From contig NC_088776.1 in assembly GCF_954871325.1 (NCBI RefSeq), forward strand, positions 1,255,671-1,319,670: 64,000 bases of DNA. Direction: 5' to 3'. How positions within the stretch are numbered: position 1 is the stretch's first letter; the number at the start of each line of letters is the position of its first letter. The DNA comes from Gordionus sp. m RMFG-2023 (taxonomy: Eukaryota; Nematomorpha; Gordioida; Chordodea; Parachordodidae). The notes beneath the pieces are model-generated. The model saw nothing but the letters and a program-made list of their open reading frames with translations, did no database searches and had not been told where the DNA came from. A program made the position numbers and the translations under genes. Shown one piece after another: positions 1 through 11,230 of this stretch.

Positions 1-232
1 TTACCTGAGTAGTCGTCCTCTGTAATATATTATTTATTTTTAAAATATATTACATTATATTTATGTTTCATGTATATTTGGTAAAATAACTTAAACAATT
101 TTAAAAAAACTTATATACTTTAAATGAAAACACGAAAAACCAAGTCAAATTTTGTTGGAAAAACTTGTTATGTTAAATCAATGTTTACATGATTTTCTTA
201 TGATTCATATAATACACTTAATTGAAGGTATA

Positions 233-405
<173 letters not shown>

Positions 406-784
406 TACGAATTAATAAATCAAGAAAATGAGCAAAAAATTGATTGTAATTTAGCCTAATCATAAAAATGAAAAAAAAATATTCTCTTAGAAGATTGGGC
501 ATAAAAGTGTGAGAGTTGTTAGAAAGTTAATATAATTAAAATTATATAAAATTTAAATTAATTTTATACGGAACTCTTAATAACATTGAAAGAAAGCTGC
601 GTTTTATTTTTCTTTTAACGACTGCCAATAGATCATCAAAGAGAATTTAAAAAAATAAATTCCCTTTTAAGTCAAGGAAAATTTTGATTTGGGTTAAAAT
701 TTTATATTCTTAATCATCTCGGAAATTTTTTTTATCTATTTGAGTAAGTGCGTGGAAATAATTTTAAAAAATTGCCGCTATAAG
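406..784. other. AT-rich stretch, no gene seen
   Basis: Nothing recognisable: no coding-like frame and no terminal repeats. Confidence 0.5.
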
Positions 785-1260
785 TCAAATGGAATTCAAC
801 GATTAAACTGAAAAAAAACTTAAAGATTTGATGATTTAACTAGCCAAAGGTTTAAAATAATTGTCATATGTTTTTAAATCGACAAATTTAATATTAATCA
901 TGCCCTAGTGTATAAGAAAAAAAATTTCCAATTATTTTACCTGGGTAGTCATCCTCTGTAATATATTATTTTATTTTTAATAATATATTACATAAATTTT
1001 GTTATATTTATGTTTCGTGTATTTGGGAGATATCTTAAACAATTATAAAATTCTAATATTATAATAAATGAAAATCGAACAAAACCAAGTAAAAATTTTG
1101 ATATAAAAATACTTATTATGTATAGCCATGAAAGCATCATCGTTTATAAAGACTTGAAATATCCATATAATTAACAAAATACCCTTAAATATGTTTTAAA
1201 AAAATTAGGTTACCTTTTACGTGATGAACCTCGGAAACAGAATCTTAAATAATTATATAA

Positions 1261-2084
1261 TAGATAATAAGTAATAATATAACTTTAAAAATATTCTTTA
1301 GAAGATTAGTAGAATTTTTGAATGTTAGCACAATTTGTAATATGATAGTAGAAAGCGACAAATAATTTTCTAAATTCAATTATTTCTATATAATTTTATG
1401 ATTAAAGAAAAAAAATTTATTAAGGTTGGTTGGTGCCTTGATAAAAGACCATAATAAATAACAAATATTATTTTAATATTAAATTCTTCTGGTTGAATGC
1501 TGCATATTTAGCGGTAAAACATCTCTTTTGAGTGTTAAAACATTAATGAATATTCACATATAAGAAATAATTTTTGTAGAAGACCTGACGGAGCCACTCA
1601 TACGCCTTGATGGAAAGGCAATTGGTATGCGATACCTGTTGCGTTTGTAAAATCATACGCGCAATACGCATTCACTACCCTTTGTTATTAACCCCATTAG
1701 GGAACTTCTGAGAAAATGTAATTCTATTTAAAAAATCTTTAGGTAAAAAGTTACCAAAAATCACTGAAGATCCTAAAGTAAATTTATATCTCAGAATATC
1801 TCTTGATACGTGCAGATCTAATTTAATCTTCATCCTTGGATCTGCATGAAAATAATATTTTAATTCCCTTTAACCGTTTTTTTTAAAAAATATTTTAGTT
1901 TATATATATTTTTTAAACTTTGTATTTATATTAATGTTCCTTTTTTTTAATATTTAATTTATTTTTTATTTTTATAGTGTATTTTAAAATAGTTTTTTTT
2001 TAAAATTAATATAATATTTTTTTTTCAAAATTGTGGTAAAGATGTTGTTACGTAAAAGTTATATTTTTAGTAAGTTTTTATAAA
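1261..2084. other. AT-rich intergenic stretch
   Basis: A small GC-richer island sits at 1580-1690, but no frame, RNA motif or repeat end could be supported. Confidence 0.5.
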
Positions 2085-2860
2085 TGATTCCAAACTAGTT
2101 TCTTTGCAGCGTTATCACTCATTAATTAACGTAATATCTGCCTAATAGATTTTAAGGTTCAAGATATTATTACTGTCTTACATTTAAAAAATTATTTTCT
2201 CTCTCAGTTAAAATAGATAGAAATTATTATATTTTTATTATTTGTTAAAAACTATTACCAAATAAAGATTACAAACTATTAGTTACTGAGAGATTTTTAA
2301 AATATAAATATTGCTGATCAAAATATAATTTTTAAAAAATTTTAATTATAGATATATACTTATTAAATTTGCTAATCTTGACATATACTATCTATTATAT
2401 AATTTAATTCATAATAAAAATAGTTTAGATCATTAGATCATTTCAACTCTATACCTTCATAATTATAGTATATATATATATAAGTTTATTAATACCTAAG
2501 CCTGAACCTATAAATATAAAAAATATATATTTCGTATATTATATTTCAAGTAATGCTTTTTGGGAAGATGTGCATGATCTATGTTATATATTTGTTATGA
2601 TTGGGATATGGAATCAATGGGTATTTTGAATTTCTCAACTTTTTATATTATATTGAAGAGCTATTCTTAAATTTTGTAAAATCTAATATAACCGGGAATG
2701 TATTGACAAATGTAAAGAAACTACCCTATGAATTTATACTTTTAGCCATCATATTTTGTATATTAATCAATTTATATTAGAAAAAACAAATAAATATACA
2801 TTGTGGTTAAAATGTTTACGCGAAATTGTTGAAATTCATAATGTGGGGATACTTTATACG
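2085..2860 (+). repeat. Repeat family H-like segment, paralogous to 10345-11230
   Basis: Colinear similarity with 10345-11230 begins at TAGTTTCTTTGCAGCGTTA (here) and TAGTTTCTTTACAGCATTA (there). It continues through a TATATA tract, the word AATACCTAAGCCTGAACCTA, and a block with GGAATCAATGGG / GGAATACATGGG. No coding frame is shared, so this looks like an old dispersed repeat or segmental duplicate. Confidence 0.6.
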
Positions 2861-3704
2861 TGTTGGAATACATCTTCGGTCTCAAATCAGATCTTTAAAT
2901 TTAAAAATAGCTTTTTTTCACAAAAATAATTTTATATCTCAGTAACGACGTATATAATAAATAAAAACTTGTTATGAACTCTTGTGATAGCCACCAAAGT
3001 GTCTAAGGCAATGAGTTGAAAATGCCTTCTCACACCAAGGTTAAATATGATTGACTAAAAAATTTCGTTGAATTATAACTTAATTTCTTTTTCTATTTTG
3101 AATAAGTGCTTTGAAAAAAGGCCAATATTCTACGAATAAACAAGATTATAAGCATTTTTTATATAATTTCTTGTTAAAGTTATCACATTTCAAATTTTTT
3201 TAAGATAGAAATTTATACCCTATTTAAAAAAAATGATTTATTTTAATATTATATAAATATAATTATTTTAGTTATAACATTTTTTGAAAAATTTTGACCG
3301 ACCCAGTCCGCTATACTTTTTTATTTCGGGGAAGCCAGGCCGGGGTTTGTTAGATCTTATATATATATATATAATTATTTTTTATATTTAAAATATTTAA
3401 GAAATTTTACATGAAAATCGAACGAAAACAAAGTTAAAATTTGGTCTAAAATTTGGTTATAAAACGCTTGAAGAGCTCAAAAGAACATAAAGATGGTTGA
3501 GGATTAAATCTTCTTCCCAGCATATAAATACTATTGGGTAAAGTTTTGTATAAAAATTAATTCTTAAATATTTTTCTTATTTAAATATATGCGTGATAAA
3601 ATATTCCCCAAAAATGTTACCATGTTACCATGTTATTAAATATTAAATTATATTTAAAAAAATATTGAAAAAAATACGAGATGGGTTTCAAAGATTCCAT
3701 AATT
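2861..3704. other. AT-rich stretch with a small CCGG-rich patch
   Basis: At about 3296-3345 a short patch (GACCGACCCAGTCCG ... AGGCCGGGG) resembles the GGCCCG MITE family in composition. No ends or duplications can be seen. Confidence 0.35.
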
Positions 3705-4440
3705 CAAATGGATTCAACTATTAAACTTTAATAAAAAAAACTTAAAAAATTCATTATTTAACTAGCCAAAAATTTAAAATAATTGTTATATCTTAAATGG
3801 ACAATTTAATATAAATCCTACACAAGTTTATAAAAAGAAAAATTCGTATTACCTGAGTAGTCGTCCTCTGTTAATATATTATTTATTTTTAATAATATAT
3901 TACATAAATTTTATTATAGTTTTATGTATTTGGGAGATAGCTTAAACATTTATGAAATTCTAATATTTTAAAAATCAAACGAAACCTAAGCCAAAATTTT
4001 GATGCAAAACTTCAGAGTTGTTAAAAGATACTTTTTAAATGGATCTAGATACAGATACATCGTCTAAAATAATATCTAGATACAGATATTTTAATCAAAA
4101 ATCTATCTAGATACAGATACAGATATCACATTTTTATATCTAGATACAGGATCTAGATACTTGTATCTAGATCCTTTAACAACTCTGCAAAACCTATTTT
4201 GAGCCATGAAGGCATCAATGTTTATAAAGACCTGAGCTATCCATATGATTAACAAAATACCCTTTAAATGTATTTTAAAAGATTGGTTACCTATTACGTG
4301 ATGATTAAGCTCAGAAACCGAATCTAAAATAATTATATAGAGAAAATAAGCATAGATTGATTATGATATGCCTAATCGTATGACATATATGTTTGTTATT
4401 AATACCTAAGCCTGAACATATAAATATATTTAAAAATATG
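3705..4440 (+). repeat. Repeat family H, unit 3 (carries a MITE)
   Basis: This is a paralogue of 785-1260. The alignment breaks only at 4005-4195, where the MITE at 4013-4187 with its target duplication has inserted. The copy around 1095-1130 is therefore a paralogous empty site. Confidence 0.65.
4013..4187. mobile_element. hAT-type MITE, family 2 (copy 1)
   Basis: Ends are CAGAGTTGTTAAAAG and CTTTAACAACTCTG in inverted orientation. The flanking 8-bp duplication is CAAAACTT (4005-4012) and CAAAACCT (4188-4195), one mismatch. The interior consists of AGATAC/TATCTAGATACAG words on both strands, so the whole element can fold back on itself. CAGNG ends with an 8-bp duplication are the hAT signature. 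No coding capacity. Confidence 0.9.
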
Positions 4441-4689
4441 TTGGGGAGGGTAAGGCAGTTAGAGTTTCTGCTAATCATAGCCTGGATCCATTTTTTTTTA
4501 AAAAATAAATTCTGTTAAGGGTTCGGTCGAGCAAAAAATTTTTAAATATGATATCGTTATAATTTTATCAAATAAATTTATTTTTAAAAAAAAAAAAAAA
4601 CATTTTCTAATTTTTTATTTATTTTTTTTATTTGTAGAAAAATTATTTTATTTTTTTTATTTTTATCGACCTAATCCCCTTAGAATTAC

Positions 4690-5700
4690 TCTCCCTATCT
4701 CTTTTTATCTCTAATCGCCTTTCACTCAATTCCGCGATCTCATCTTTTATAACCCTCAATGACGATCTCTTAACAGTAGCAATCGAAAAATGGAATCCAC
4801 TAACCCCAGACGGTCAAACCTTCCCAACCGAAATTTATAATAAATCAATCTTGGAACCCCATATAAAGAAACTTCAAAATAATCTTAACCCCTCCGATAT
4901 CAGCGATATTCAACTACTTCAATTAAACGATAAATATGGAGGATATGAATGGCTCGAGGCACTTCCTAGCCTAACCCTTGATAATCTCTTAACCAATGAC
5001 CAACTGAGAGTTACCATAGGATTCAGACTAGGATGATCGCTAACACATTCACACACTTGCCACCTTTGCAACCTACCCCTACAACCAAATGCAAGACACG
5101 GCCTAAACTGCTCCCGTAGCCAAGGTCGCCACCTCCGGCATAAAGCAATAAATAAAATCACCCATAACGCTCTCAATAAAGCTAAAATTCCTAACATTCT
5201 AGAACCAACAAACCTCTCTCTACAAGATGGTCTCAGACCTGACGGTCTAACCTGCATCCCAGGGTCCAATGGGAAATCCCTAATTTGGGACGCTACCTGT
5301 GTCTCTTCCTTTCCCTCATCAATTAATTGAAATCCTCTTTACTAATGGCGAAAATAAAAAAATCTATAAATACTCAATATTAAATAATTTTATTTTTCAA
5401 CCCATAGTCATCTCAACTAATGGTAATTTCTCCCAATCAACATATTCTTTTTTAAAAATTTTAGCACGTAAAATTTTTAACATAACAAAAGAAAAACGCG
5501 AGTCAACCTTCCTAAAACAAAAAATACAATTAGAAATTTTTAAACATAATTATACATGTTTTTTAGGTACTTTTTTTACTATAAGCTCTTTTTAGAGCCA
5601 TCGAATTTTTAAAATTTACACTCATTTGTAATATATGACTTGTTATATTACATATATTCAGCAATTGTAATTATTTAATGAATAAAATTTTTATAAATAT
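4690..5700 (+). mobile_element. LINE-like retrotransposon, 3' fragment (copy A)
   Basis: This is the C-terminal part of a reverse-transcriptase polyprotein. Visible in order: a block after AIEKWNPLTPDGQ at about 4775; GYEWLEALPS at about 4940; a C..C...H...C knuckle with following R..RH at 5040-5150; LRPDGL...KSLIWDATC at 5230-5300, an endonuclease-like tail; and a closing helix FLKILARKIFNITKEKR at about 5450-5500. I recall this arrangement from invertebrate non-LTR-like elements whose RT has YLDDG. The coding part ends near 5594 in a palindromic AAGCTCTTTTTAGAGCC motif also seen at 57300. The copy is decayed, with few breaks, and lacks the RT itself. Confidence 0.8.
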
Positions 5701-5756
5701 AGAAATAAAATATTAAAATATAAAAAAAAAATACTTTAAAATTTTTCTTCATATTT

Positions 5757-5880
5757 AACATAAATTCGAGCCGGGCGGAACAAATAATTTTTTTTTTATT
5801 TGGGTCTAGCTTTTAGGGACGAAAAAGTTCGGTTTCGGACCGGGTCGGGCCGGTTTTAAAAATAGACCCGATGCATGATT
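5757..5880 (+). repeat. GGCCCG-type repeat fragment
   Basis: CGGGCCGGTT-type iterations followed by ACCCGATGC and GGTACCCTCGTAATAA, matching 31300-31500 in the same order. The pair shows a repeat longer than the GC iterations themselves. Confidence 0.5.
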
Positions 5881-5967
5881 ACTAAATACGGTACCCTCGT
5901 AATAAACGATCATAGTCTGTCATTGGCCTAGGTATGAATGGGTAGTGGGTGGGGAGAGGGGGTGGGA

Positions 5968-6034
5968 GGAAAGAAAGAAAGAAGGAAAGAAAGAAAGAAG
6001 GAAAGAAAGAAAGAAGGAAAGAAAGAAAGAAGGA

Positions 6035-6118
<84 letters not shown>

Positions 6119-6122
6119 AAAG
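5968..6122 (+). repeat. (GAAA)n/(GGAA)n microsatellite
   Basis: Purine tetranucleotide array, mixed GGAA/GAAA at its start and pure GAAA later. Open frames over it are artefacts. Confidence 0.97.
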
Positions 6123-6149
6123 AACAAATGATGATTTTTTAATTTAAAA

Positions 6150-6310
6150 AAAATGGCTTACTTTCTCTACGCATTTTTTCTCTCGAGTCCGTTACTTTAA
6201 AGTTGATTAAAAATAAATAAAAAATGCTAACAAATTTAATTTAAATGATGATAAAAATTAATTATTAAAATTAATAATAATTTATCAATTTATATTCTTT
6301 CATAGATTGA
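6150..6310 (+). repeat. Dispersed repeat family D
   Basis: Shares TTTACTTTCTCTACGCRTTTTTTC followed by G.GTCC.TTACTTTAA with 29020-29150 and, more weakly, 7140-7330 and 9035-9150. No end structures seen. Confidence 0.45.
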
Positions 6311-6703
6311 AAAATAAATATAATAATTCAATCGAATTCTTGATTTCAAGGTTTTTAACTAATCAACCCTAAGATAAAAAAAAAGGATCGGGTCAAAAGT
6401 ATCTGTTCATAAACTTGAATGTTTTTAAATAATTTTTAATTTAAAAAAATTAGCCCATTTTTTAAAAGAATTTATAATAATTTTAAGGATTAAACTTAAG
6501 TATAAATGCGGTATTTTTTTTTCTAATCTGTTTTTCTTCTGAAAAATTCTGTAAAGTATTTATAGGAAGATGACGTAACATTGGTTAGACTTTTAGGGGT
6601 TTTCCTAAATAGTTTTCTAAACTAAATTTTTTTTAAAAAATACCCCTATATATTTAATTTGTTTTTTTTTATAAGAATAATTATCGGTTAGTTATATTAT
6701 CAA

Positions 6704-6916
6704 TAGTTTTGTCAAACGGCTCGTTTTGAGGGGATCTTAAAAATCGCCTAACTCAATATTTCATCCAGAAAAATACCACGCAAGTCCTGAAGATATTGCT
6801 CATAAAAGGAACAAAGGTCTGGACATATATTAACGAAATCCCGAGACCTAGGCAATATTTTTCTGGCTAAAATACTGAGTTAAAATCGGCTCAAAACGAG
6901 CCGTTTGACAACACTA
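6704..6916. mobile_element. Palindromic hAT-type MITE, family 1 (copy a)
   Basis: A long inverted repeat runs from TAGTTTTGTCAAACGGCTCG to the complementary CGAGCCGTTTGACAACACTA. Internal marks are AACTCAATATTT.ATCCAGAAAAAT on one arm and TTTTTCTGGCTAAAATA on the other. Flanks resemble each other (ATTATCAA / TTTGTCAA) but match only in part. Confidence 0.8.
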
Positions 6917-7106
6917 TTTGTCAAAACGTCCCGATTTTAAAAACGGCAGGCATGATAAAGATTTTAGCCAATATATCAAGATTTTTCAAATAGAGGTGCA
7001 ATCCTTCCTGTTGATTCCATGAGCAAAACATCCAGGGGAGGGGGGGGGGGGTTACATATTATTATTTAGGGGTAAAAATATTAGATAGGGCCTTTTAACA
7101 ACACTA
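6917..7106. mobile_element. Family 1 MITE, diverged copy abutting copy a
   Basis: Starts with a CAAAACG..CCGATTTTAAAAACGGC arm and ends CCTTTTAACAACACTA. The internal order (ATTTTAGCC, ATTCCATGAGCAAAA) follows family 1. A run of 11-12 G at 7040-7051 sits inside it. Confidence 0.55.
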
Positions 7107-8400
7107 TACTTTCAGTTGTTTTTTTCGTAAATAATATTATATAAAGGGGAAATAATGTTTATTTTTTCGTTATACTTAGTGTACGGAATAGTATTTCCGA
7201 GTCCATTACTTATGTGTTGATAAAATAAAAAAATATATATTTGATAAGGATAAAATAATATGGTCATAATTTTCAAAATTCCTTGACGTAATTTATATCC
7301 ATTTAAATCAAGTATAATGTTAAAGAAATTTGTAGGGTTTATTGGTAAAATTATTAAAAAAAAAATAATGATAAGCCATTTGGTAGATGTTAACAGGGTT
7401 TTTAATAGAAAGTTTTTTGATCTATTTTTATTAAAATTTTTGCCTCGACTTGTAGTCAACGGCTAGATATTGGCACTTTAAGGGGAATGATAAAAAAAAA
7501 CTGCAATCCTTTATTCGTGATTTGGAAAGGGAAAGCTAATTTACATATTCCATCGCATCTTAATCCACCTAACATAATATTTCAAAAAATAATAAATAAT
7601 AAATATCAGTATTTTAAAATATTTTGTAAATCATTAAAATCTAGTATATTAAAATATTTAATTTCGCGTAAATATACATTTTTTAAAAAAAAAAAATACT
7701 TGTATTTATAAAAATAATAAATATATATAATTACAAATAAATAAAATATAAGTAATTTTTACATAACGGAATTTAAGAAAAATATATAGTTTAACAATTC
7801 TAGAAATTTTAAGAAATTTAACAACCAACGACTTCGTAATACCAAGTATAATAATGGAAATATAATTAGTGCAAATGATAATACGAGGAAGAAGGGGGGG
7901 GGGGGTAATTCCAATGTTTTCTTATACCAAGAATAAAAAATCATAATCATAATAATAATTATCAAAAAATATTGCTTAGTTTGAAGGCGAAATTAATATA
8001 TTTAATTAAATTTGACTCTAATTTAATGTATGTTTAAAAATTTTTACATAAATAAATTATAACAGAGAAAATATCCACCACAGAGAAACCATTGTTGTTA
8101 CAAATAGATGGAGAAAATATCTAAGATTAAAAAAAAGACACAGTATAAAAGACGTCAATTCTTAAATTTTTACCCATCTTAAGTGCCTTCAAAAAATCTT
8201 TTTAAAAAATGATTTTTGTGTGTGTGTTAGTTTTTTTAATTTTTGGTATCTTTAGTAATTCTTTCTTTCTTTCTTTCTTTCAAGTCTTTTTGTTTAGGGT
8301 TCGTCCAGTATTCACGAAAATATTTATTTATGCTCTTCTGGCTTTTTCGTAAGTTATAAAAGCAAACTTTGTTTTTATATCTTTCATTTGGTTTATTGGA
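7107..8400. other. AT-rich stretch with minor repeats
   Basis: Contains a diverged family D copy (7140-7330), a segment at 7700-7910 resembling 19985-20150, and a run of 12 G at 7894-7905. A 115-codon hydrophobic frame on the minus strand at 7112-7459 overlaps repeat and has no recognisable domain. Confidence 0.4.
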
Positions 8401-8491
8401 CAAGTATCCTTAGCACCGCGGCTGTCCAAGCCTGTCGGTGACCAGGGTACAACTTCTAAGCTCAGAAATTCATCTTATCGTATGTCTTTAC

Positions 8492-8639
8492 TAAACTCAA
8501 TATTTTATCCAGAAAAGTATTACGCAAGCCTGAAGAACTAGACTCATAGAAGGAACAGAGATTTGGACATACATTATCAAAGTCTCGAAGCGATATTTTT
8601 CTGGCTAAAATATTGAGTTAAGCCGCTTAACAACACTTA
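8492..8639. mobile_element. Family 1 MITE, internally deleted (copy b)
   Basis: Perfect 8-bp flanking duplication GTCTTTAC at 8484-8491 and 8640-8647. The right arm is complete (GCTTAACAACACTTA). The left arm lacks its outer inverted repeat and passes from TA straight to AACTCAATATTTTATCC. Confidence 0.85.
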
Positions 8640-8647
8640 GTCTTTAC

Positions 8648-9720
8648 TCATCAGTCATCGAAAGCCTTAAAATTTTTACAGTTCCTTATCAGGACCGAAC
8701 TTGGTACCTTCGGCATCCAAGCATACATAATAACCCACTAAAACAAACTAAATAAATCTCAAACATCTTCTTTTTGTCAAAATTTAATTTAATTTTCCTT
8801 TAAGCTTTTTATTATGAATTAAAATTTATATGAAACAGGTATGTTCAAATTTAAACGTTTCAACGCCTTTACAAAACGCAAATATTAAAGAAAAAACGCG
8901 AACGCATCTGTCCAATTTAAACGGATTGCATTTAAAATGTATTATTTGCGTTTTTTTTGTGAAACGCTAAATTTGTGTGCGATATTAGTATATTTAAAAT
9001 ACTTATAAAATTTATTCAAAAATTACAAAGTAAAAATATGTTTTATTAATACTTTGTTTAGGCATTTTTTCTTGCGAATCTATTACTTTATATTAAAATA
9101 TTTTTTGATTAGGATAATAATAAGGTCAAAAAATAATATTGCATTTTAATAATGGTTGTTGATTTAGCTAATGTTCGAGGTGGTATTTTAAGCGCCTAGA
9201 TATTGCCGCTAAAAAACGCCATAATTGTTCCCTTTATGGGAAATATCGGTGTATAAATTATATTTATTTGGTTAAACTCTCTCTCTCTCTCTCTATTTAG
9301 TCCCTTTTCATTTAGCATAAGCGTAATCGATATTTTTATCAACATTAGCTGGCGCCAAGTAAATCATGATAATTTGAATATTTTTAATATTATAATATTT
9401 CATATTTTTCCCAGTAACATATAAAAATATACTTACTTTTACATTATATATGCAAAAATGATCTTGGTGGTAAAAAGTATTTTATCTATTCCACTTATAT
9501 ACTAATTCCAGTGAAAAATTCAGAATCCATGGGTCTGTAGTAAGAATAAATATATTGATCTTTTCGATTATAAAATTATATAATATCGAGTTTAATGTAA
9601 GATATATCTGATTAGAGGAAAATTAGATTTTCTTAGAAGATAATCTCAAATTTCGCGATAACCTCAGGCTCATTGGACCCCTCGTTTCTAACTGCTACTA
9701 TTTTACTAAATTTTTTATTT
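8648..9720. other. AT-rich stretch
   Basis: Holds a weak family D copy near 9035-9150 and a (CT)n run at 9276-9293. No gene could be supported before the exon at 9725. Confidence 0.4.
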
Positions 9721-9724
9721 GTAG

Positions 9725-9809
9725 AACAATTCAACAACTATGTTTTGATTGAGCATTTTCTTAAAGCAAAGCCACATATTTCAACTCAGTGGAAAATAAT
9801 TCAAGGAAG
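9725..9809 (+). CDS. Penultimate exon of an unrecognised gene
   Basis: Preceded by the acceptor TTTTATTTGTAG and followed by a donor GTAGGATT. The exon needs one base from the previous exon, then reads 27 open codons beginning QFNNYVLIEHFLKAKPHIST and ends with two bases (AG). Those join exactly with the G that opens the exon at 10086. Composition is visibly less AT-rich than its flanks. I do not recognise the protein. Earlier exons must lie upstream; two candidates examined there (about 9340 and 9540) do not fit in phase. Confidence 0.45.
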
Positions 9810-10085
9810 GTAGGATTTTGGATAATCTTCTCTCTCCTTAATTTATACTATTACATTAAAGTTATCTGCTTTTATAATGATATCCGAAAGAAGAAAAATA
9901 GGGATCTGGGAATGAACTCTATAAATGAAAAATATGTTGGTTGGGATTAAAAAATTTATTTTATTTTTTTTGAAAAATGGTAGGTTCTTTTGGAAGAAAA
10001 CCCTTAGAAACTTATATCTTTAGCATGATATTTCCTTCTTCTGGGTATGGATGCTTCACATTTCCCATTTTTTTTTAATTTTGAG

Positions 10086-10251
10086 GCAACGAAGACTCGT
10101 TATTGGGTTTAGTTTTGCCTCATTATACAATCATATTCGACTAATGCTAATAAAGGAATGTGTTTCTGATAATAACAAGTTTTATACATATACAGCCATT
10201 AATAAGATAAAAAAATTTTATGTCGCGTTTTTAAATTATATGAATTTTTAA
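10086..10251 (+). CDS. Terminal exon of the same unrecognised gene
   Basis: The acceptor follows a T-rich tract (CATTTTTTTTTAATTTTGAG). Its first G completes the split codon AG|G from 9809, giving ...KIIQG-R-QRRLVIGFSFASLYNHIR and 54 open codons to a TAA. A canonical AATAAA begins four bases after the stop, which supports a terminal exon. The residues are hydrophobic/basic without a domain I can name. Confidence 0.45.
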
Positions 10252-10255
10252 GAAT

Positions 10256-10261
10256 AATAAA
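10256..10261 (+). promoter_or_regulatory. Polyadenylation signal AATAAA
   Basis: Canonical hexamer immediately after the stop codon at 10249-10251. An unusually short 3' UTR would result if it is used. Confidence 0.4.
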
Positions 10262-10344
10262 TTATATTATTTTAGTCCTATCCGTTTCACATGACAATGC
10301 AAAAAATGTTTAAGATATTTAGCTGGGTTTAATAAAATATTCCA

Positions 10345-11230
10345 AGAAATAGTTTCTTTACAGCATTACCGCTCAGTAATTAATATAATGTATACCTCAT
10401 AATGTTCAAGATAATATTGTTGTCACATTTAAAATTAATTAAATTATTACTAACAAATGAAAACAAGATATTTAAAATTTTATTTTTATTTGATATAAAC
10501 TTATTATAACAAATATAAGTAACAAACTATTAGTGACCAACAATATTAGACAAAATTAAAAATGTTGCGCTGGTGAAAACATGATATTGGTAAAATACTG
10601 TAGTAAAAAAAACATAATTAATTAAATACGATAGATATTATATTATAAGGTAAATCAGAATAATATATTTTTTGTTAGTTAATTTATACAAATTTTATTT
10701 AAAATTTTTAAATTAAGATATGACTTATCAAATTTGGTAATCTAAGATATATACCAGCTATCTTATAGTTTAATTTCATAATAAAAATAGTTCTAAGATC
10801 ATCAATTTATTTCAATTCTTTCCCTTCATGATTACAATATATATATATATATATATGAGTTATTATTAATACCTAATCCTGAACCTATAGATATATTTAT
10901 TTTTTTTTAAAAAAATATGTATTTGATATATTTATATTCAAATAATGTATTTGGGAGATGTGTATATGAACCTATGTTTTATATGTGTGAGATTGCGATA
11001 GATATGGAATACATGGGAAATTTGAAATTTCTCAATTTTATTATCTTTGTTTGAGGGCTTAAATTTGGAAAATCTTATTTGACCGAAAATGTATCTAGGC
11101 AAATGATCTAGAGAGTAACTATTATGAATTTCACACAATTTCAGCCATTAAAGTGCTCAAAGAGATAAAGGAGGTTATTATATACATATATAAGGTATAA
11201 TCGAAACATTAATTAATCATCATAAATTTC
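10345..11230 (+). repeat. Repeat family H-like segment, paralogous to 2085-2860
   Basis: Same order of shared words as in 2085-2860, including the TATATA tract and AATACCTAATCCTGAACCTA. Non-coding. Confidence 0.6.

Noticed and set aside
7112-7459. 115-codon hydrophobic frame on the minus strand
   Set aside because: Overlaps dispersed repeat D and G-run flanks, amino-acid content is that of AT-rich noise (I, N, F, K, Y), and no motif or splice context supports it.
8648-8720. Possible hammerhead-like CTGATGA on the minus strand
   Set aside because: No GAAA box at the required place after a stem, so the ribozyme core is incomplete.
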